From contig DBIW01000036.1 of the NCBI GenBank assembly GCA_002296965.1, positions 107,882 to 171,881 of the forward strand: 64,000 bases of DNA, read 5' to 3'. This DNA comes from Treponema sp. UBA792. Its GTDB lineage: Bacteria > Spirochaetota > Spirochaetia > Treponematales > Treponemataceae. This document shows, piece after piece, positions 35,601 to 44,685 of this stretch (positions are counted from its first letter, which is position 1; each line of letters starts with the position of its first letter). The translations under genes were made by a program, and so were the position numbers. A model generated the notes under the pieces. That model searched no databases. It was given only the letters and a program-made list of their open reading frames with translations, and was not told where the DNA came from.

Positions 35601-37700
35601 ATGAGGAAGTTTCAGTTTTCAGTTTTGGCCGTTATTGCGGCTGTCCAGCCGTTTTTTGCGCAGGCTTCCGCCTCCGACATCGGAAGCCATGCGGTGAATG
35701 TCACGTCATCCGCAGGAATGGAGGTACATCCTGACAGAATCCGTTCCGCCGGCGAGGGATTCGCTTCCGAGGAATTCCGCCGCGGAGTCCAGGCGTACTA
35801 CAAGGGCGCATTCAATGAGGCGCTGATGCAGTTCGAGAAATCCCTTTCGTATATGCCGGACGACAGCCTGATTCTTGACTGGCTGGGCCGCACATATTAC
35901 CGTGCCGGGCTTGAGGGCTCCGCGCTGTCATACTGGCAGACAGCCTCGGACAACGGTTATGGAGGACTGCTTCTGCAGAACAAGATTGAGGTCGTGCGGG
36001 AACGCAGGGTGACCGGTGACTCTCCGGACAAGCTGATGCGTCTTTCCGAGTCAGGCAGCTTTCCCGGTGAATTCAACGGAAACATGGTGTTCAGCGGCCC
36101 GGTTTCTGTCCTTCCGAATTCCGACGGAACCATCTGGGTCACATCGTACAACTCAAATGAGCTCATGCTGATGAACCAGAACGGAAAGGTGATTGAACGG
36201 ATTACCGGGCCGCTCAACGGATTTGACAGGCCTTTTGATGTCGCGCGGCTCAAGGACGGCTCGCTTCTTGTCAGCGAGAGCGCCGGAGACAGGCTAGCCC
36301 TTCTTGATTCCGGCGGAAGGTTCCGCAGGTATATCGCCGAGCGCGGACGCGGAACCGGTCAGGTTGTCGGCCCGCAGTATATCGCCGTTGACCGTGCGGG
36401 ACGGATTTATGTGACCGACTACGGCAACCGGCGCGTGGATGTGTTTGATTCTGACGGAACCGGACTTTATTTTTTCGGCGGAAACCAGCCCGGATTCCGC
36501 GGACTGTCGGGACCGACTGGAATCGCGGTAAGCGAGAGCGGCATTTTTGTCGCAGACGACGGCTACGGTCTTATAGTCGAATTTGACAGGGCCGGAAATT
36601 TCATACGCAACCTTGTGGAGCCGGGAACGTTCTCCAAGCCTGAGTCCGTTAAATTCTGGAACGGCGGACTGTTGGTGTGCGACTCGAACAGAATCGTGTC
36701 GGTGGATACTGAGACCGGAGCCGTATTTGACTATGTACGGACGGGAAACGGACCGACAAGAGTTCTTTCCGCTGTTCCCGACATAAACGGCAATGTCATA
36801 GCGGCTGATTTTCCGGAGAATGAGATTTACATAATGTCCAAGGTTCAGGAACTTGTCGGCGGCCTGTTCGTGCAGATAGAGCAGGTTGACGCATCGAAAT
36901 TTCCTGCCGTCACCGTGGAGCTCAGGGTGGAGAACAGGCACCGCCAGCCGCTGGTCGGGCTTCAGGAGGAGAATTTCTATCTGACTGAAGGCAAGCGTCC
37001 CGTGTCGGACATGAAATTCACCGGAGCCGCATCGAACAACACCTACGCTGACGTGACCGTGGTTATAGACAGGTCAAGGGGAATGGAGTCCTATTCGGAG
37101 GAGGCCGGAGCCGCTGTCCGGGAGATAGCCGGGGCAATGGAGGGAAAGGGCACGCTCAGAATTGTTTCCGCAGGAAATGTGCCTGTTACGGAATATTCGG
37201 GAAGACCCGAAGGGGCGCTGAATTTCACTCCGGCGGCGCTGCGGAATCCTGTGTCGGACAGGACTTCAGTTGATCTGGCCCTGAGGCTTGCGGCGAATGA
37301 TCTCATGGCGGCGGCCAAGAAAAGGGCTGTCATCTTTGTGTCGGACGGAAAGACGGCGGACTCGTCATTCAGCAGATATAATCTAGCCGAGCTTGCGGCA
37401 TATATGAGCAACAATTCCGTGGGATTCTCGATGGTGCAGCTTGCCCAGTCCGCCGTAAGCGATGAGCTTGGCTATATCCTGGACAACACCGCCGGGGATT
37501 TGTACTACATATACAGGGCTGAGGGACTTTCATCTGTAGTTACCGACATAATAGATATTCCTCAGGGAATATATCAGTTCTCATATACATCCGCGCTTTC
37601 AACCGAATTCGGACAGAAATATCTTCCGATAGAGGCGGAGGTTTATCTTCTTAAGAGAAGCGGCCGTGACGAGAGCGGATATTTCGCTCCGCTGCAGTAG
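35601..37700 (+). CDS. Periplasmic TPR / NHL beta-propeller / VWA-like protein
   Basis: The protein has 699 residues. The signal peptide is FSVLAVIAAVQPFFAQASA. Two TPR units follow (GVQAYYKGAFNEALMQFEKS). An NHL-type six-bladed propeller covers about 145-430 (GPLNGFDRPFDVARLKDGSL, GPQYIAVDRAGRIYVTDYGN, GLSGPTGIAVSESGIFVADD). The C-terminal part has a von Willebrand A-like fold (DVTVVIDRSRGMESYSEEAG, KKRAVIFVSDGKTADSS). Its MIDAS-like motif is DRSRG where the classic form is DxSxS, so metal binding may be altered. Such mosaics act as envelope scaffolds. Role unknown. Confidence 0.85.
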   Translation: MRKFQFSVLAVIAAVQPFFAQASASDIGSHAVNVTSSAGMEVHPDRIRSAGEGFASEEFRRGVQAYYKGAFNEALMQFEKSLSYMPDDSLILDWLGRTYYRAGLEGSALSYWQTASDNGYGGLLLQNKIEVVRERRVTGDSPDKLMRLSESGSFPGEFNGNMVFSGPVSVLPNSDGTIWVTSYNSNELMLMNQNGKVIERITGPLNGFDRPFDVARLKDGSLLVSESAGDRLALLDSGGRFRRYIAERGRGTGQVVGPQYIAVDRAGRIYVTDYGNRRVDVFDSDGTGLYFFGGNQPGFRGLSGPTGIAVSESGIFVADDGYGLIVEFDRAGNFIRNLVEPGTFSKPESVKFWNGGLLVCDSNRIVSVDTETGAVFDYVRTGNGPTRVLSAVPDINGNVIAADFPENEIYIMSKVQELVGGLFVQIEQVDASKFPAVTVELRVENRHRQPLVGLQEENFYLTEGKRPVSDMKFTGAASNNTYADVTVVIDRSRGMESYSEEAGAAVREIAGAMEGKGTLRIVSAGNVPVTEYSGRPEGALNFTPAALRNPVSDRTSVDLALRLAANDLMAAAKKRAVIFVSDGKTADSSFSRYNLAELAAYMSNNSVGFSMVQLAQSAVSDELGYILDNTAGDLYYIYRAEGLSSVVTDIIDIPQGIYQFSYTSALSTEFGQKYLPIEAEVYLLKRSGRDESGYFAPLQ

Positions 37701-37719
37701 GGCTGAGAACGGCGGACTG

Positions 37720-38301
37720 TCATGTCTTCTGCAGCTCCGCCGTGTCCTCAAGGATTCTCAGAAAAATCTGACGGCACACATCCGCATCGTCCGTGGCTCT
37801 GTGCGCGCTTGTCTGCCTTATTCCCATCCTTCCGGCAAGAAATGACAGGCTGTATTTTCCGAGCGAGGGATATGCCCATCTCGCGAGCTGCAGCGTGTCT
37901 ATGGCGGAATTCGCGGCGGCCCTGCAGCCGAGCCGCCCGCATTCCTCATTTATGAAATTGAGATCGAACCTTGCGTTATGCGCGACAAGGACGGTCCCCT
38001 CCGTGAAATTCTTGAATTCCGGAATGACGGAATCCGCAGCCGGACAGTCCCGCAGCATTTCCATGGAGATGTGTGTCAGTTCCGTTATCATCCGGGGAAC
38101 CGGCCGGCAAGGGTTGACGAGGCTGCTCCATCTGCCGATAATTCCTGTCCTGTCGAATTTTACGCAGCCGATTTCGATTATCCTGTCTGCGGAGCAGCTC
38201 AGCCCTGTCGTCTCTGTGTCGAACGAGGTGAAGACTGTTCCGCCGTTCAGCAGACGGAGCAGCCTTCTGTTGTCGTTCAGAATTTTATTTTGACGCGGCA
38301 T
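37720..38301 (-). CDS. DnaQ-like 3'-5' exonuclease (DEDDh family)
   Basis: 193 residues from the ATG at 38301, which lies inside the last codons of the phosphohexomutase gene. The exonuclease motifs are FDTETTGLS (Exo I), LVAHNARFDLNFINEE (Exo II) and HRATDDADVC (Exo III, with the DEDDh His). It is the size of a stand-alone epsilon-type proofreading subunit or of a PolC-type exonuclease domain. It may proofread replication or trim RNA. The main replicative polymerase is not in the window. Confidence 0.9.
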   Translation of the reverse strand: MPRQNKILNDNRRLLRLLNGGTVFTSFDTETTGLSCSADRIIEIGCVKFDRTGIIGRWSSLVNPCRPVPRMITELTHISMEMLRDCPAADSVIPEFKNFTEGTVLVAHNARFDLNFINEECGRLGCRAAANSAIDTLQLARWAYPSLGKYSLSFLAGRMGIRQTSAHRATDDADVCRQIFLRILEDTAELQKT

Positions 38302-40069
38302 CAAGGACAGCCTTTATGTCCGCAGTTATCGCATCGCACAGGGCTGATGTCCTCTTCTTTGCGTCCTCAAGCCATCCGTCGCTTCCGTCTCCGTCCGGAG
38401 ACGTTGAATTTATATAGAATTTTATCTTGGGCTCGGTGCCTGACGGACGGGCGCTGACAATGGTTCCGCTCTCAAGGAAGAACTGGAGCACGTTGCTTGC
38501 CGGAAGTCCTGCCGGAGTCCTCTTGTCCGGCGATTCAGGATCGTACACCGTTCCCTGCTGGACATCTCTGATTTTCACGACCTTCTCGCCGCCGAGCGTC
38601 CTCAGTCCTTCAGTCCTGAGTTTTGACATTATGCCGCGCATGGTCTCTACGCCGGCCGAGCCGGGGAAATTCTGGGAGATGGCCCTGTCCTCGAAATATC
38701 CGAATTCCCTGTACATGTCGTCAAGGTGCTCAAGCAGGCTCTTGCCTCTGCTTCTCCAGTAGAGCGTCATCTCCGCGCACATTGCGGCCGCGGAGATTCC
38801 GTCCTTGTCCATGACCTCGCGCTCGACCTTGTAGCCGTAGCTCTCCTCAAGTCCGAACACATAGTCCGCGGTTCCTTTCGCCTCGAATTCAGCCTCGACA
38901 GCTGCGATCCATTTGAATCCCGTGAGACATTCAACCATTGAGACGCCGTATTTTCTGCATACCGCGTCAGCGAACGGAGAAGTGACAATAGACCGGATTA
39001 CGGTCGGTCTGGCCGGCATTTTTCCAAGCTCCTTTCTTGAGAGCAGGATGTAGTCAATCAGAAGCGCGCCCATCTGGTTTCCTGAGAGCAGCACGAAATT
39101 TCCGTCGCCGTCTGGGAATGCCGTGCCGAATCTGTCCGCATCGGGATCTGTCGCCATGACACAGTCGGCCTTCTCCTTTATTCCGAGATCGACCGCCATC
39201 TTGAGCGCGGGCTTCTCCTCCGGATTCGGCTTCTCGACCGTCGGGAAATTCCCGTCAGGCTTGCGCTGTTCCGGAACTGTGATTACCTTCAGTCCGAGGT
39301 CGCCGAGAACCTTCTCCACGTGCATCGCTCCTGTTCCGTGCAGGGGCGTGTAGACAATCTTGACGTCTCCGGCCTTTTCCTTTATGAGCTCCGGGCGGAA
39401 AAGCTGAGCCTTGCACATCGCCCAGAATTTCTCGTCTATTTCCTTGTCTATCAGAACCAGTTTTCCTGAATTTATCGCCTCGGTCCTGGTGAGCGTCTTG
39501 ACCTCGCGTACCTTGTTCACTTCCTCTATGATTCCCTTGTCGTGAGGTTCGATTACCTGCGCTCCGTCATTCCAGTAAGCCTTGTATCCGTTGTACATAC
39601 GCGGATTGTGGGAGGCCGTCACCACGACACCTGTGGCAGCCTTCAGCTCGCGGATTGCGAATGAGAGTTCCGGAGTCGGGCGCAGCCCGGAGAAGAGATA
39701 GGCCTTTATTCCGTTGGCCGCGAAAATCAGGGCTGTGGCCTCGGCGAAGACATCTGAATTCAGGCGGCTGTCGTATGCTATCACCGCGCTCAGCGTTCCT
39801 GCCGCGGCTTCCTCCGGAAACGCCTTTATGACGTAGTTCGCAAGTCCCTGTGTCGCAAGGTTTATCTCAAGGGTGTTCATCCTGTTCGTTCCGCCGCCCA
39901 TGATTCCGCGCAGTCCGCCGGTTCCGAATTCCAGCGTCTGATAGAACCTGTCCTCAAGCTCGGCGTAGTCTTCCTTGTCTATCAGCTCCTGAATTTCCCT
40001 GCTGAAGCGCTCATCTTTTTCGGCTGCGATATACTCTTTCGCACGTCTCAGAATCTCTTCTTTTTCCAT
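38285..40069 (-). CDS. Phosphoglucomutase/phosphomannomutase
   Basis: The protein has 594 residues and the alpha-D-phosphohexomutase fold of the PGM2/PgcA branch. Catalytic Ser is in VVTASHNPRMYNGYKAYW, the metal loop is MATDPDADRFGTAF, sugar-specificity loop GLEESYGYKVE, and phosphate-binding loop SARPSGTEPKIKFYI. It interconverts hexose-1- and hexose-6-phosphates in the cytoplasm. It is preceded by an AAGGAG ribosome binding site 8 bases from ATG 40069. The exonuclease gene overlaps its stop. Confidence 0.94.
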   Translation of the reverse strand: MEKEEILRRAKEYIAAEKDERFSREIQELIDKEDYAELEDRFYQTLEFGTGGLRGIMGGGTNRMNTLEINLATQGLANYVIKAFPEEAAAGTLSAVIAYDSRLNSDVFAEATALIFAANGIKAYLFSGLRPTPELSFAIRELKAATGVVVTASHNPRMYNGYKAYWNDGAQVIEPHDKGIIEEVNKVREVKTLTRTEAINSGKLVLIDKEIDEKFWAMCKAQLFRPELIKEKAGDVKIVYTPLHGTGAMHVEKVLGDLGLKVITVPEQRKPDGNFPTVEKPNPEEKPALKMAVDLGIKEKADCVMATDPDADRFGTAFPDGDGNFVLLSGNQMGALLIDYILLSRKELGKMPARPTVIRSIVTSPFADAVCRKYGVSMVECLTGFKWIAAVEAEFEAKGTADYVFGLEESYGYKVEREVMDKDGISAAAMCAEMTLYWRSRGKSLLEHLDDMYREFGYFEDRAISQNFPGSAGVETMRGIMSKLRTEGLRTLGGEKVVKIRDVQQGTVYDPESPDKRTPAGLPASNVLQFFLESGTIVSARPSGTEPKIKFYINSTSPDGDGSDGWLEDAKKRTSALCDAITADIKAVLDAASK

Positions 40070-40197
40070 TCCATTTGCTCCTTGAGCTCAACCGTACCGC
40101 CGGAGCTTATGTCCGTGATGCCGGTTCCCAGGATTTCCTCCTTGTGACGTTTTTCGGAAATGAATTCACGCGGTGGATTCTTTCCGTTGTACGGCAT
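40048..40197 (-). CDS. Possible 49-residue small protein overlapping the phosphohexomutase start (doubtful)
   Basis: An open frame from ATG 40195-40197 runs 49 codons (starts MPYNGKNPPREFISEKRHKE, ends ELKEQMEWKKKRF) and stops inside the phosphohexomutase gene. Codon choice looks coding-like. Against it: there is no ribosome binding site, and a perfect -10 box (TATAAT, 40196-40201) overlaps the ATG, so the downstream transcript would start after it. It could be a leader region and not a gene. Confidence 0.2.
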   Translation of the reverse strand: MPYNGKNPPREFISEKRHKEEILGTGITDISSGGTVELKEQMEWKKKRF

Positions 40198-40224
40198 TAT
40201 ATAGAATTTTTAGGGAATGATAAA
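40196..40224 (-). promoter_or_regulatory. Candidate promoter for the phosphohexomutase-exonuclease pair
   Basis: On the minus strand, TTTATC (40224-40219) serves as a weak -35, with a 17-base spacer and a perfect TATAAT (40201-40196). Transcription would start near 40189, giving a 120-base leader before ATG 40069. Confidence 0.45.
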
Positions 40225-40284
40225 GATGTGTGCTTTTAGATGCTTTTGGATTCTTTGATGCGGCGGAGTCCGGACGGAATTTGC

Positions 40285-41481
40285 TCACGGCTTTCCGCAT
40301 TCATCCGGACGCAGCGTCCTTGCTTTCCGTATGCGGATTCCAGGATGGTTTTTCTCGAGTCCCAGAATCGCCCTCTCCACGGCCTGACGTTTCTGAGTTC
40401 CGTCATCAAAAAGCTCCTGCTGGTACGGATCCTCGGTCTCGGTGATGTTGTCGAATCCTACTCCGAGAAGACGTATGCCTCTGCCTTTCTCATATTTCCT
40501 CTCGAAAAGCGATTTCTCCGCGGAGAAGAACGAGTCCAGCGTCATGAAATTCCGGCTGTATGTCTCCTGCGCCGAGACAGAGGAGAAGTCGTCATATCTG
40601 ATTTTGAGCGATATTGTCCTTGAGAACATATTTCCGCGGAGAAGCCTGAACATCACGGTATGCGCAAGCTCCATTATCGACGTCTCTGCGGTGTATGTGT
40701 CCGTAAGGTCGAAGGGAAACGTCGTCTCCGCGCTTATCGAGCGGGTTTTAGGACGCGCGCGGAATTTTCCTGTATCGCCGCCTCTGACCGCGCAGTAGAG
40801 AAATTCGCCCATGCTGCCGCCGAACAGGAATTTAAGCGTGCTCAGGTCGGTGTCCCTGATTTTCTTTGTCGTGAGGAATCCGGCCCGGTGCAGCCTGTCG
40901 AGCGTTTTGGGTCCTATGCCCCATACTTTTTCGAGAGGAAGGGACATCATGAATTCCTCTCCGCCGCCTGACGGTATGGAATGGAAGCCGTCCGGTTTTG
41001 AGATTCCTGACGCGAGCTTCGCAAGATACTTCGTTCCGGCTAGTCCGACTGACACGGTAAGTCCGGTCTCCTCAAGAACCTTCCTTTTTATGGCGAGCGC
41101 GGTTTTTTCCGCCGGTCCGAAAAGCTCCTCCGTTCCCGTAAGATTGATGAAAGCCTCGTCTATCGACATCTGGTCAACTTCCGGCGAGAATTCTCCGAAG
41201 ATTCCCATTATCTTTTCGGAAAGCTCCTCGTATCTGGCCATCCTCGGATGTATGAAGAGCGCTTCCGGACATAGCCTGCAGGCCGCGGCGGACGGCATCG
41301 CCGAATGAATGCCGAATTTTCTGGCCTCATAGGATGCGGTCGAGACCACGCTTCTTCTTTCCGACGGAAAACCTCCCACCACGACAGGCTTTCCTCTAAG
41401 CTGCGGATTGTCAAGCTGCTCCACCGACGCGAAGAATGCGTCCAGGTCCGCATGTATGAATTTCCTTTCCGGAACGTTCAT
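40285..41481 (-). CDS. dinB: DNA polymerase IV
   Basis: 398 residues from ATG 41481, which has GGAGG upstream and overlaps the previous stop (ATGA). The Y-family catalytic motifs are HADLDAFFASVEQ and QMSIDEAFINLTG; the little finger follows the helix-hairpin-helix GIGPKTLDRLHRAGF. A clamp-binding motif (QQELF) lies near the end. It performs translesion synthesis. No LexA box was recognised upstream. It is last in the operon after the polytopic membrane protein. Confidence 0.95.
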   Translation of the reverse strand: MNVPERKFIHADLDAFFASVEQLDNPQLRGKPVVVGGFPSERRSVVSTASYEARKFGIHSAMPSAAACRLCPEALFIHPRMARYEELSEKIMGIFGEFSPEVDQMSIDEAFINLTGTEELFGPAEKTALAIKRKVLEETGLTVSVGLAGTKYLAKLASGISKPDGFHSIPSGGGEEFMMSLPLEKVWGIGPKTLDRLHRAGFLTTKKIRDTDLSTLKFLFGGSMGEFLYCAVRGGDTGKFRARPKTRSISAETTFPFDLTDTYTAETSIMELAHTVMFRLLRGNMFSRTISLKIRYDDFSSVSAQETYSRNFMTLDSFFSAEKSLFERKYEKGRGIRLLGVGFDNITETEDPYQQELFDDGTQKRQAVERAILGLEKNHPGIRIRKARTLRPDECGKP

Positions 41482-43421
41482 TTTTGTTCCTCCGTGCGGA
41501 CTGTGGTCCTGTCCATCAGCAGCTGTCCGGGAACTCCGCTTTCGTAGAGCGCGGTCACCGTTATTTCGGATCCGGACTCCGATGTTCCGTAAACAAAAGT
41601 CATGCTTTCCGGCGGATAGAGCGGAATTCTGAATACGGACGTGCATTCTCCGAAAATGTCGGCATCGTTCCCGGAATACAGGACGGGATTCCCTTCTGCG
41701 GCGGAAACGGATACATCGCACAGGACGGGGTTTTTGCCTGTTCTTATGTTCAGTGTCCTGACTTTTTCTCCAAGAACGGTGCTGTCGCTGAAGGTCACCT
41801 CCGGAGTTCCTGAGCCTGGCAGAATCATGTATGGCGTAGAGGAGGTGCCATCTTCCGCCGTCAGTCTTCCGGCAAGCACGGCTGCCGCCTGGACCGCTGC
41901 GATCGCGGCTCCGGCCAGCAGCGTGAGCCTTTTGCCGCCGTCAAGGATTCCGCGCCGCACCAGCCTGTCGGAACAGTCCTTCATTATCCTGAACCACATC
42001 AGGCAGACCGGGGTCATGACAAGTGAGGCCGCCGTGATGTAGACCGGATTTCCCATCATGAGTCCGAGCAGCTCGCCCTGCGTCCTGCCCGATATGAATA
42101 TGCCGAGCAGCTGAATCATGGGAGCCACCATCAGCAGCGTTATTATTCCGTGCGTCAGATTTTTCCTTGCGGCGAGTGATATTATCGAAAGGATGAATAC
42201 GGCCATGAACACCGGAAAAACCGTCATGTCCATCAGGCAGAAAAGGAACTGGTTCGTGAATGTAGAAATCATTATCAGAAAGTCTATGCTTTTCGCGCTG
42301 TAAAGGTTCTTCTGTGCTGATATGATTTTCGTCCTGCAGAGCATTGAGACGGCCGTCAGCATCAGTGACAGCTGCATGAGGATGAGCGTCTGAGGCGTCC
42401 TTATGTGCCTGAACACGTCCGCAGAAAGAATTTTCTCGCCGGCTGTGAATGTCGCCATGCACAGGATGAATGACAGCGGAATCGCATACCAGATATGGCT
42501 TATGCTTTTCCATGACCTGTAGCTCAACGAGCTGTTTATGAATCCGAGCGATGATATGAGCAGTATGCTTGCGGAGAGCAGCGCCGTCACTGTTCTGGTT
42601 ATGGCTGATTCGGTCATACGGAGGCTGCGGCCCGCTATGTTCAGGATCATTGTGTGCCTGTCCCATAGGGCTGCGGCGGACGGGTCGTATGCCTCTATGA
42701 ATTTTATTATCGGAGCGGCGGATATGACGGCGGATTCTGTTCCTTGGAAATTCATCTGGACGGCAGGAATTCCCGCGGAGAAATATTTCTCAAGAATCGT
42801 CCCGTTTTTCGGTGTGTAATCACGCGTCAGTCCGATATAATAGAAAGGAAGTCTTATTCCGCCTGCTGCGGCCGCCTCGAAAAGCGCGCCTACCATCGCC
42901 GAAGGCGCCGACTCGCTCCCGGTTCCTGTGAGGATCATCGCCCTGTCAGCCTGCATCTCGGTTCTCAGAACCGCATATCCGTCTTCCGGATTCAGTGAAT
43001 TTATGAATGCGTCCGTTCCCGACACGAGTCCCCTTTTTTTTACCGGAGGGCTGTCGCCGTGGGTTATGACTATCGCCGCCGAGAAATTCAGCTCCGCGGA
43101 GTCCAGAAAGTCCGCCGTGTCATATACTGTCTGCGGAAACCTCTCCGCATCATCTGATGGAAATGATATTATCAGGTTTCCGCGCCTCTCCTCTCCGGAA
43201 TTTCTTTCTCCGTCTGTCGTTTTTTCCGGAAAACGCAATATTATATTGAAGGGAAATGAATTTCCGCCCGACGTGACTATCTGCTGCGTTTCAGGAGAGA
43301 ATCCCTTTTTTATGAGACCTGTGAGAATGTCCATGCACTGGCTGTAGCCTGTTTTTGCGGACAGGGCGGCTGCAAGCTTTACGGTGACGGCCGACAGCAG
43401 AAGCAGTTTTTTGGGAGTCAT
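41478..43421 (-). CDS. Polytopic membrane protein with M28-like, apparently inactive ectodomain
   Basis: The protein has 647 residues. After an N-terminal hydrophobic segment (KLLLLSAVTVKLAAALSA), residues about 25-260 resemble the M28 aminopeptidase fold: a nucleating beta strand (NLIISFPSDDAE), an AIVITHGDSP strand in the place of the metal-ligand GEE motif, then GLVSGTDAFINSL and YFSAGIPAVQMNFQG. The His and Glu metal ligands of M28 enzymes do not appear in place. Residues about 275-520 contain seven or eight membrane helices, and a 120-residue beta-rich tail follows. This order (pseudo-M28 then polytopic) is like eukaryotic Gaa1 and nicalin. Function unknown. It precedes dinB. Confidence 0.7.
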   Translation of the reverse strand: MTPKKLLLLSAVTVKLAAALSAKTGYSQCMDILTGLIKKGFSPETQQIVTSGGNSFPFNIILRFPEKTTDGERNSGEERRGNLIISFPSDDAERFPQTVYDTADFLDSAELNFSAAIVITHGDSPPVKKRGLVSGTDAFINSLNPEDGYAVLRTEMQADRAMILTGTGSESAPSAMVGALFEAAAAGGIRLPFYYIGLTRDYTPKNGTILEKYFSAGIPAVQMNFQGTESAVISAAPIIKFIEAYDPSAAALWDRHTMILNIAGRSLRMTESAITRTVTALLSASILLISSLGFINSSLSYRSWKSISHIWYAIPLSFILCMATFTAGEKILSADVFRHIRTPQTLILMQLSLMLTAVSMLCRTKIISAQKNLYSAKSIDFLIMISTFTNQFLFCLMDMTVFPVFMAVFILSIISLAARKNLTHGIITLLMVAPMIQLLGIFISGRTQGELLGLMMGNPVYITAASLVMTPVCLMWFRIMKDCSDRLVRRGILDGGKRLTLLAGAAIAAVQAAAVLAGRLTAEDGTSSTPYMILPGSGTPEVTFSDSTVLGEKVRTLNIRTGKNPVLCDVSVSAAEGNPVLYSGNDADIFGECTSVFRIPLYPPESMTFVYGTSESGSEITVTALYESGVPGQLLMDRTTVRTEEQK

Positions 43422-43446
43422 CTTACGACAGTTTATAAATTAAGTG

Positions 43447-43475
43447 TTTACAATGCAAGTACCATTGTGTATAAT
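43447..43475 (+). promoter_or_regulatory. Sigma-70-type promoter upstream of the gene at 43513
   Basis: TTTACA at 43447-43452, a 17-base spacer and a perfect TATAAT at 43470-43475. Transcription should start near 43482, leaving a 31-base leader to the ATG at 43513, which has an AGAAGG site just upstream. The promoter serves the block 43513-48704. Confidence 0.7.
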
Positions 43476-43512
43476 AAATGCAACCTAATCATATCAGTAA
43501 AAGAAGGCAGAA

Positions 43513-44679
43513 ATGAGTGCATCGGACAAAAAGTTTATTATCGAGCTACCGCTGAAAGTCATTCTTACGGAGGACGGTGCATCGAATTTCATTAGCCATA
43601 ACAAGAAACTGCTGAGATTCAGGCTTGCCGACAATATCGATGAGTACGGCATATCGATGAACAAATTCTCTCCGCAGTCAATCCAGAGCATGATTCTTCT
43701 GGACTATATATCCAAGATAGAGATTTCCATGTCCGAATTCGTGTCGTCACGGCAGGAGGTGATGGATCTGTCCAAGGTGATTGTGTATTCGCTTCTGTAC
43801 AAGCAGTTTGACCGCGAGGTGTATTCCGCCCTGATACAGTGCGAATGCGTGCGCAAGCACAACAGGGCAAATCCGGCGCATCTTATAGACGAGAAGACGC
43901 GCATGAGCGAGCGGCAGCTTCGCTCGATTCTTCAGAACAAGGAGAATCTGATAAACACGACGCGCAAGACAATCCTTGATCCTATATGGAAGTCCATAAT
44001 GAGCAATACGGAGTACACATCCGAGGAGAAGAACATATATCTGCTCATGTCCGAGAAATTCATGAACAGGCTGGGACTGATGGACTGGTACATAATAACG
44101 CTTTTCCACAAATCGGACGGCGCCAACGAGATGTTCGTGGCCATAAGGAATCTTCTAAGCTCATATATGGAAAAGTCAAAGGTTGCGGAATATATATCCG
44201 TTATGGTGATGGAGCTTGCCCTGAACAATGAGAACACCAACATCCGCAAGGAGGCGCGCAAGATGTACAGCGGGATGGATGACATCGACTCGCTGATATA
44301 TGATCCGGAGGTGCGTGCGAAAATCGTCCAGGAGCTTCAGCGCAAGCATGAGCTTGTGTTCCTGTCGTGGAAACTTGGCGGCGGCTCCTCGTCAATCGGA
44401 AAACAGGGGCGGCTTTCGATAACATTGTACAATAAGGACGATGAATTCCAGGAGGTAAAGGAAAGCATCGAGAACGCCAAGGCGACCAACACGAACAAGA
44501 AGACGCTTATAGACTTCTACCGTGAGCTTCCTGACGGGCAGGAAGGCACGGATCTCGGACTTTACTATCTTTCCTATCTTGATGACGCCTGCCGCAAGGT
44601 GAACGTGAAATTCGAGTCTCTTGTGAACCAGTTCTCCGCCAGCGATCTTACCGTCATCAATCTGAATTTCAATTTCTGA
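43513..44679 (+). CDS. Unknown protein with faint GHKL ATPase-like features
   Basis: The protein has 388 residues and no signal peptide or membrane segment. Most of it is helical and charged. The C-terminal 180 residues have a pattern loosely like GHKL ATPases: a possible N-box (MVMELALNNENTNIRKEARK), a strand with Asn-Lys-Asp (LSITLYNKDDEF) and DLGLYYLSYLDDA in the position of the G2 box. The glycines that normally hold ATP are largely missing, so this is a weak resemblance. It has its own strong promoter. I do not recognise the family. Confidence 0.75.
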   Translation: MSASDKKFIIELPLKVILTEDGASNFISHNKKLLRFRLADNIDEYGISMNKFSPQSIQSMILLDYISKIEISMSEFVSSRQEVMDLSKVIVYSLLYKQFDREVYSALIQCECVRKHNRANPAHLIDEKTRMSERQLRSILQNKENLINTTRKTILDPIWKSIMSNTEYTSEEKNIYLLMSEKFMNRLGLMDWYIITLFHKSDGANEMFVAIRNLLSSYMEKSKVAEYISVMVMELALNNENTNIRKEARKMYSGMDDIDSLIYDPEVRAKIVQELQRKHELVFLSWKLGGGSSSIGKQGRLSITLYNKDDEFQEVKESIENAKATNTNKKTLIDFYRELPDGQEGTDLGLYYLSYLDDACRKVNVKFESLVNQFSASDLTVINLNFNF

Positions 44680-44685
44680 TCAGTT

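Noticed and set aside
41482..41721. Upstream extension of dinB.
   Set aside because: The extra 80 residues are Arg-rich, lie inside the upstream membrane protein gene, and the ATG at 41481 has a GGAGG site followed at once by the conserved Y-family start.
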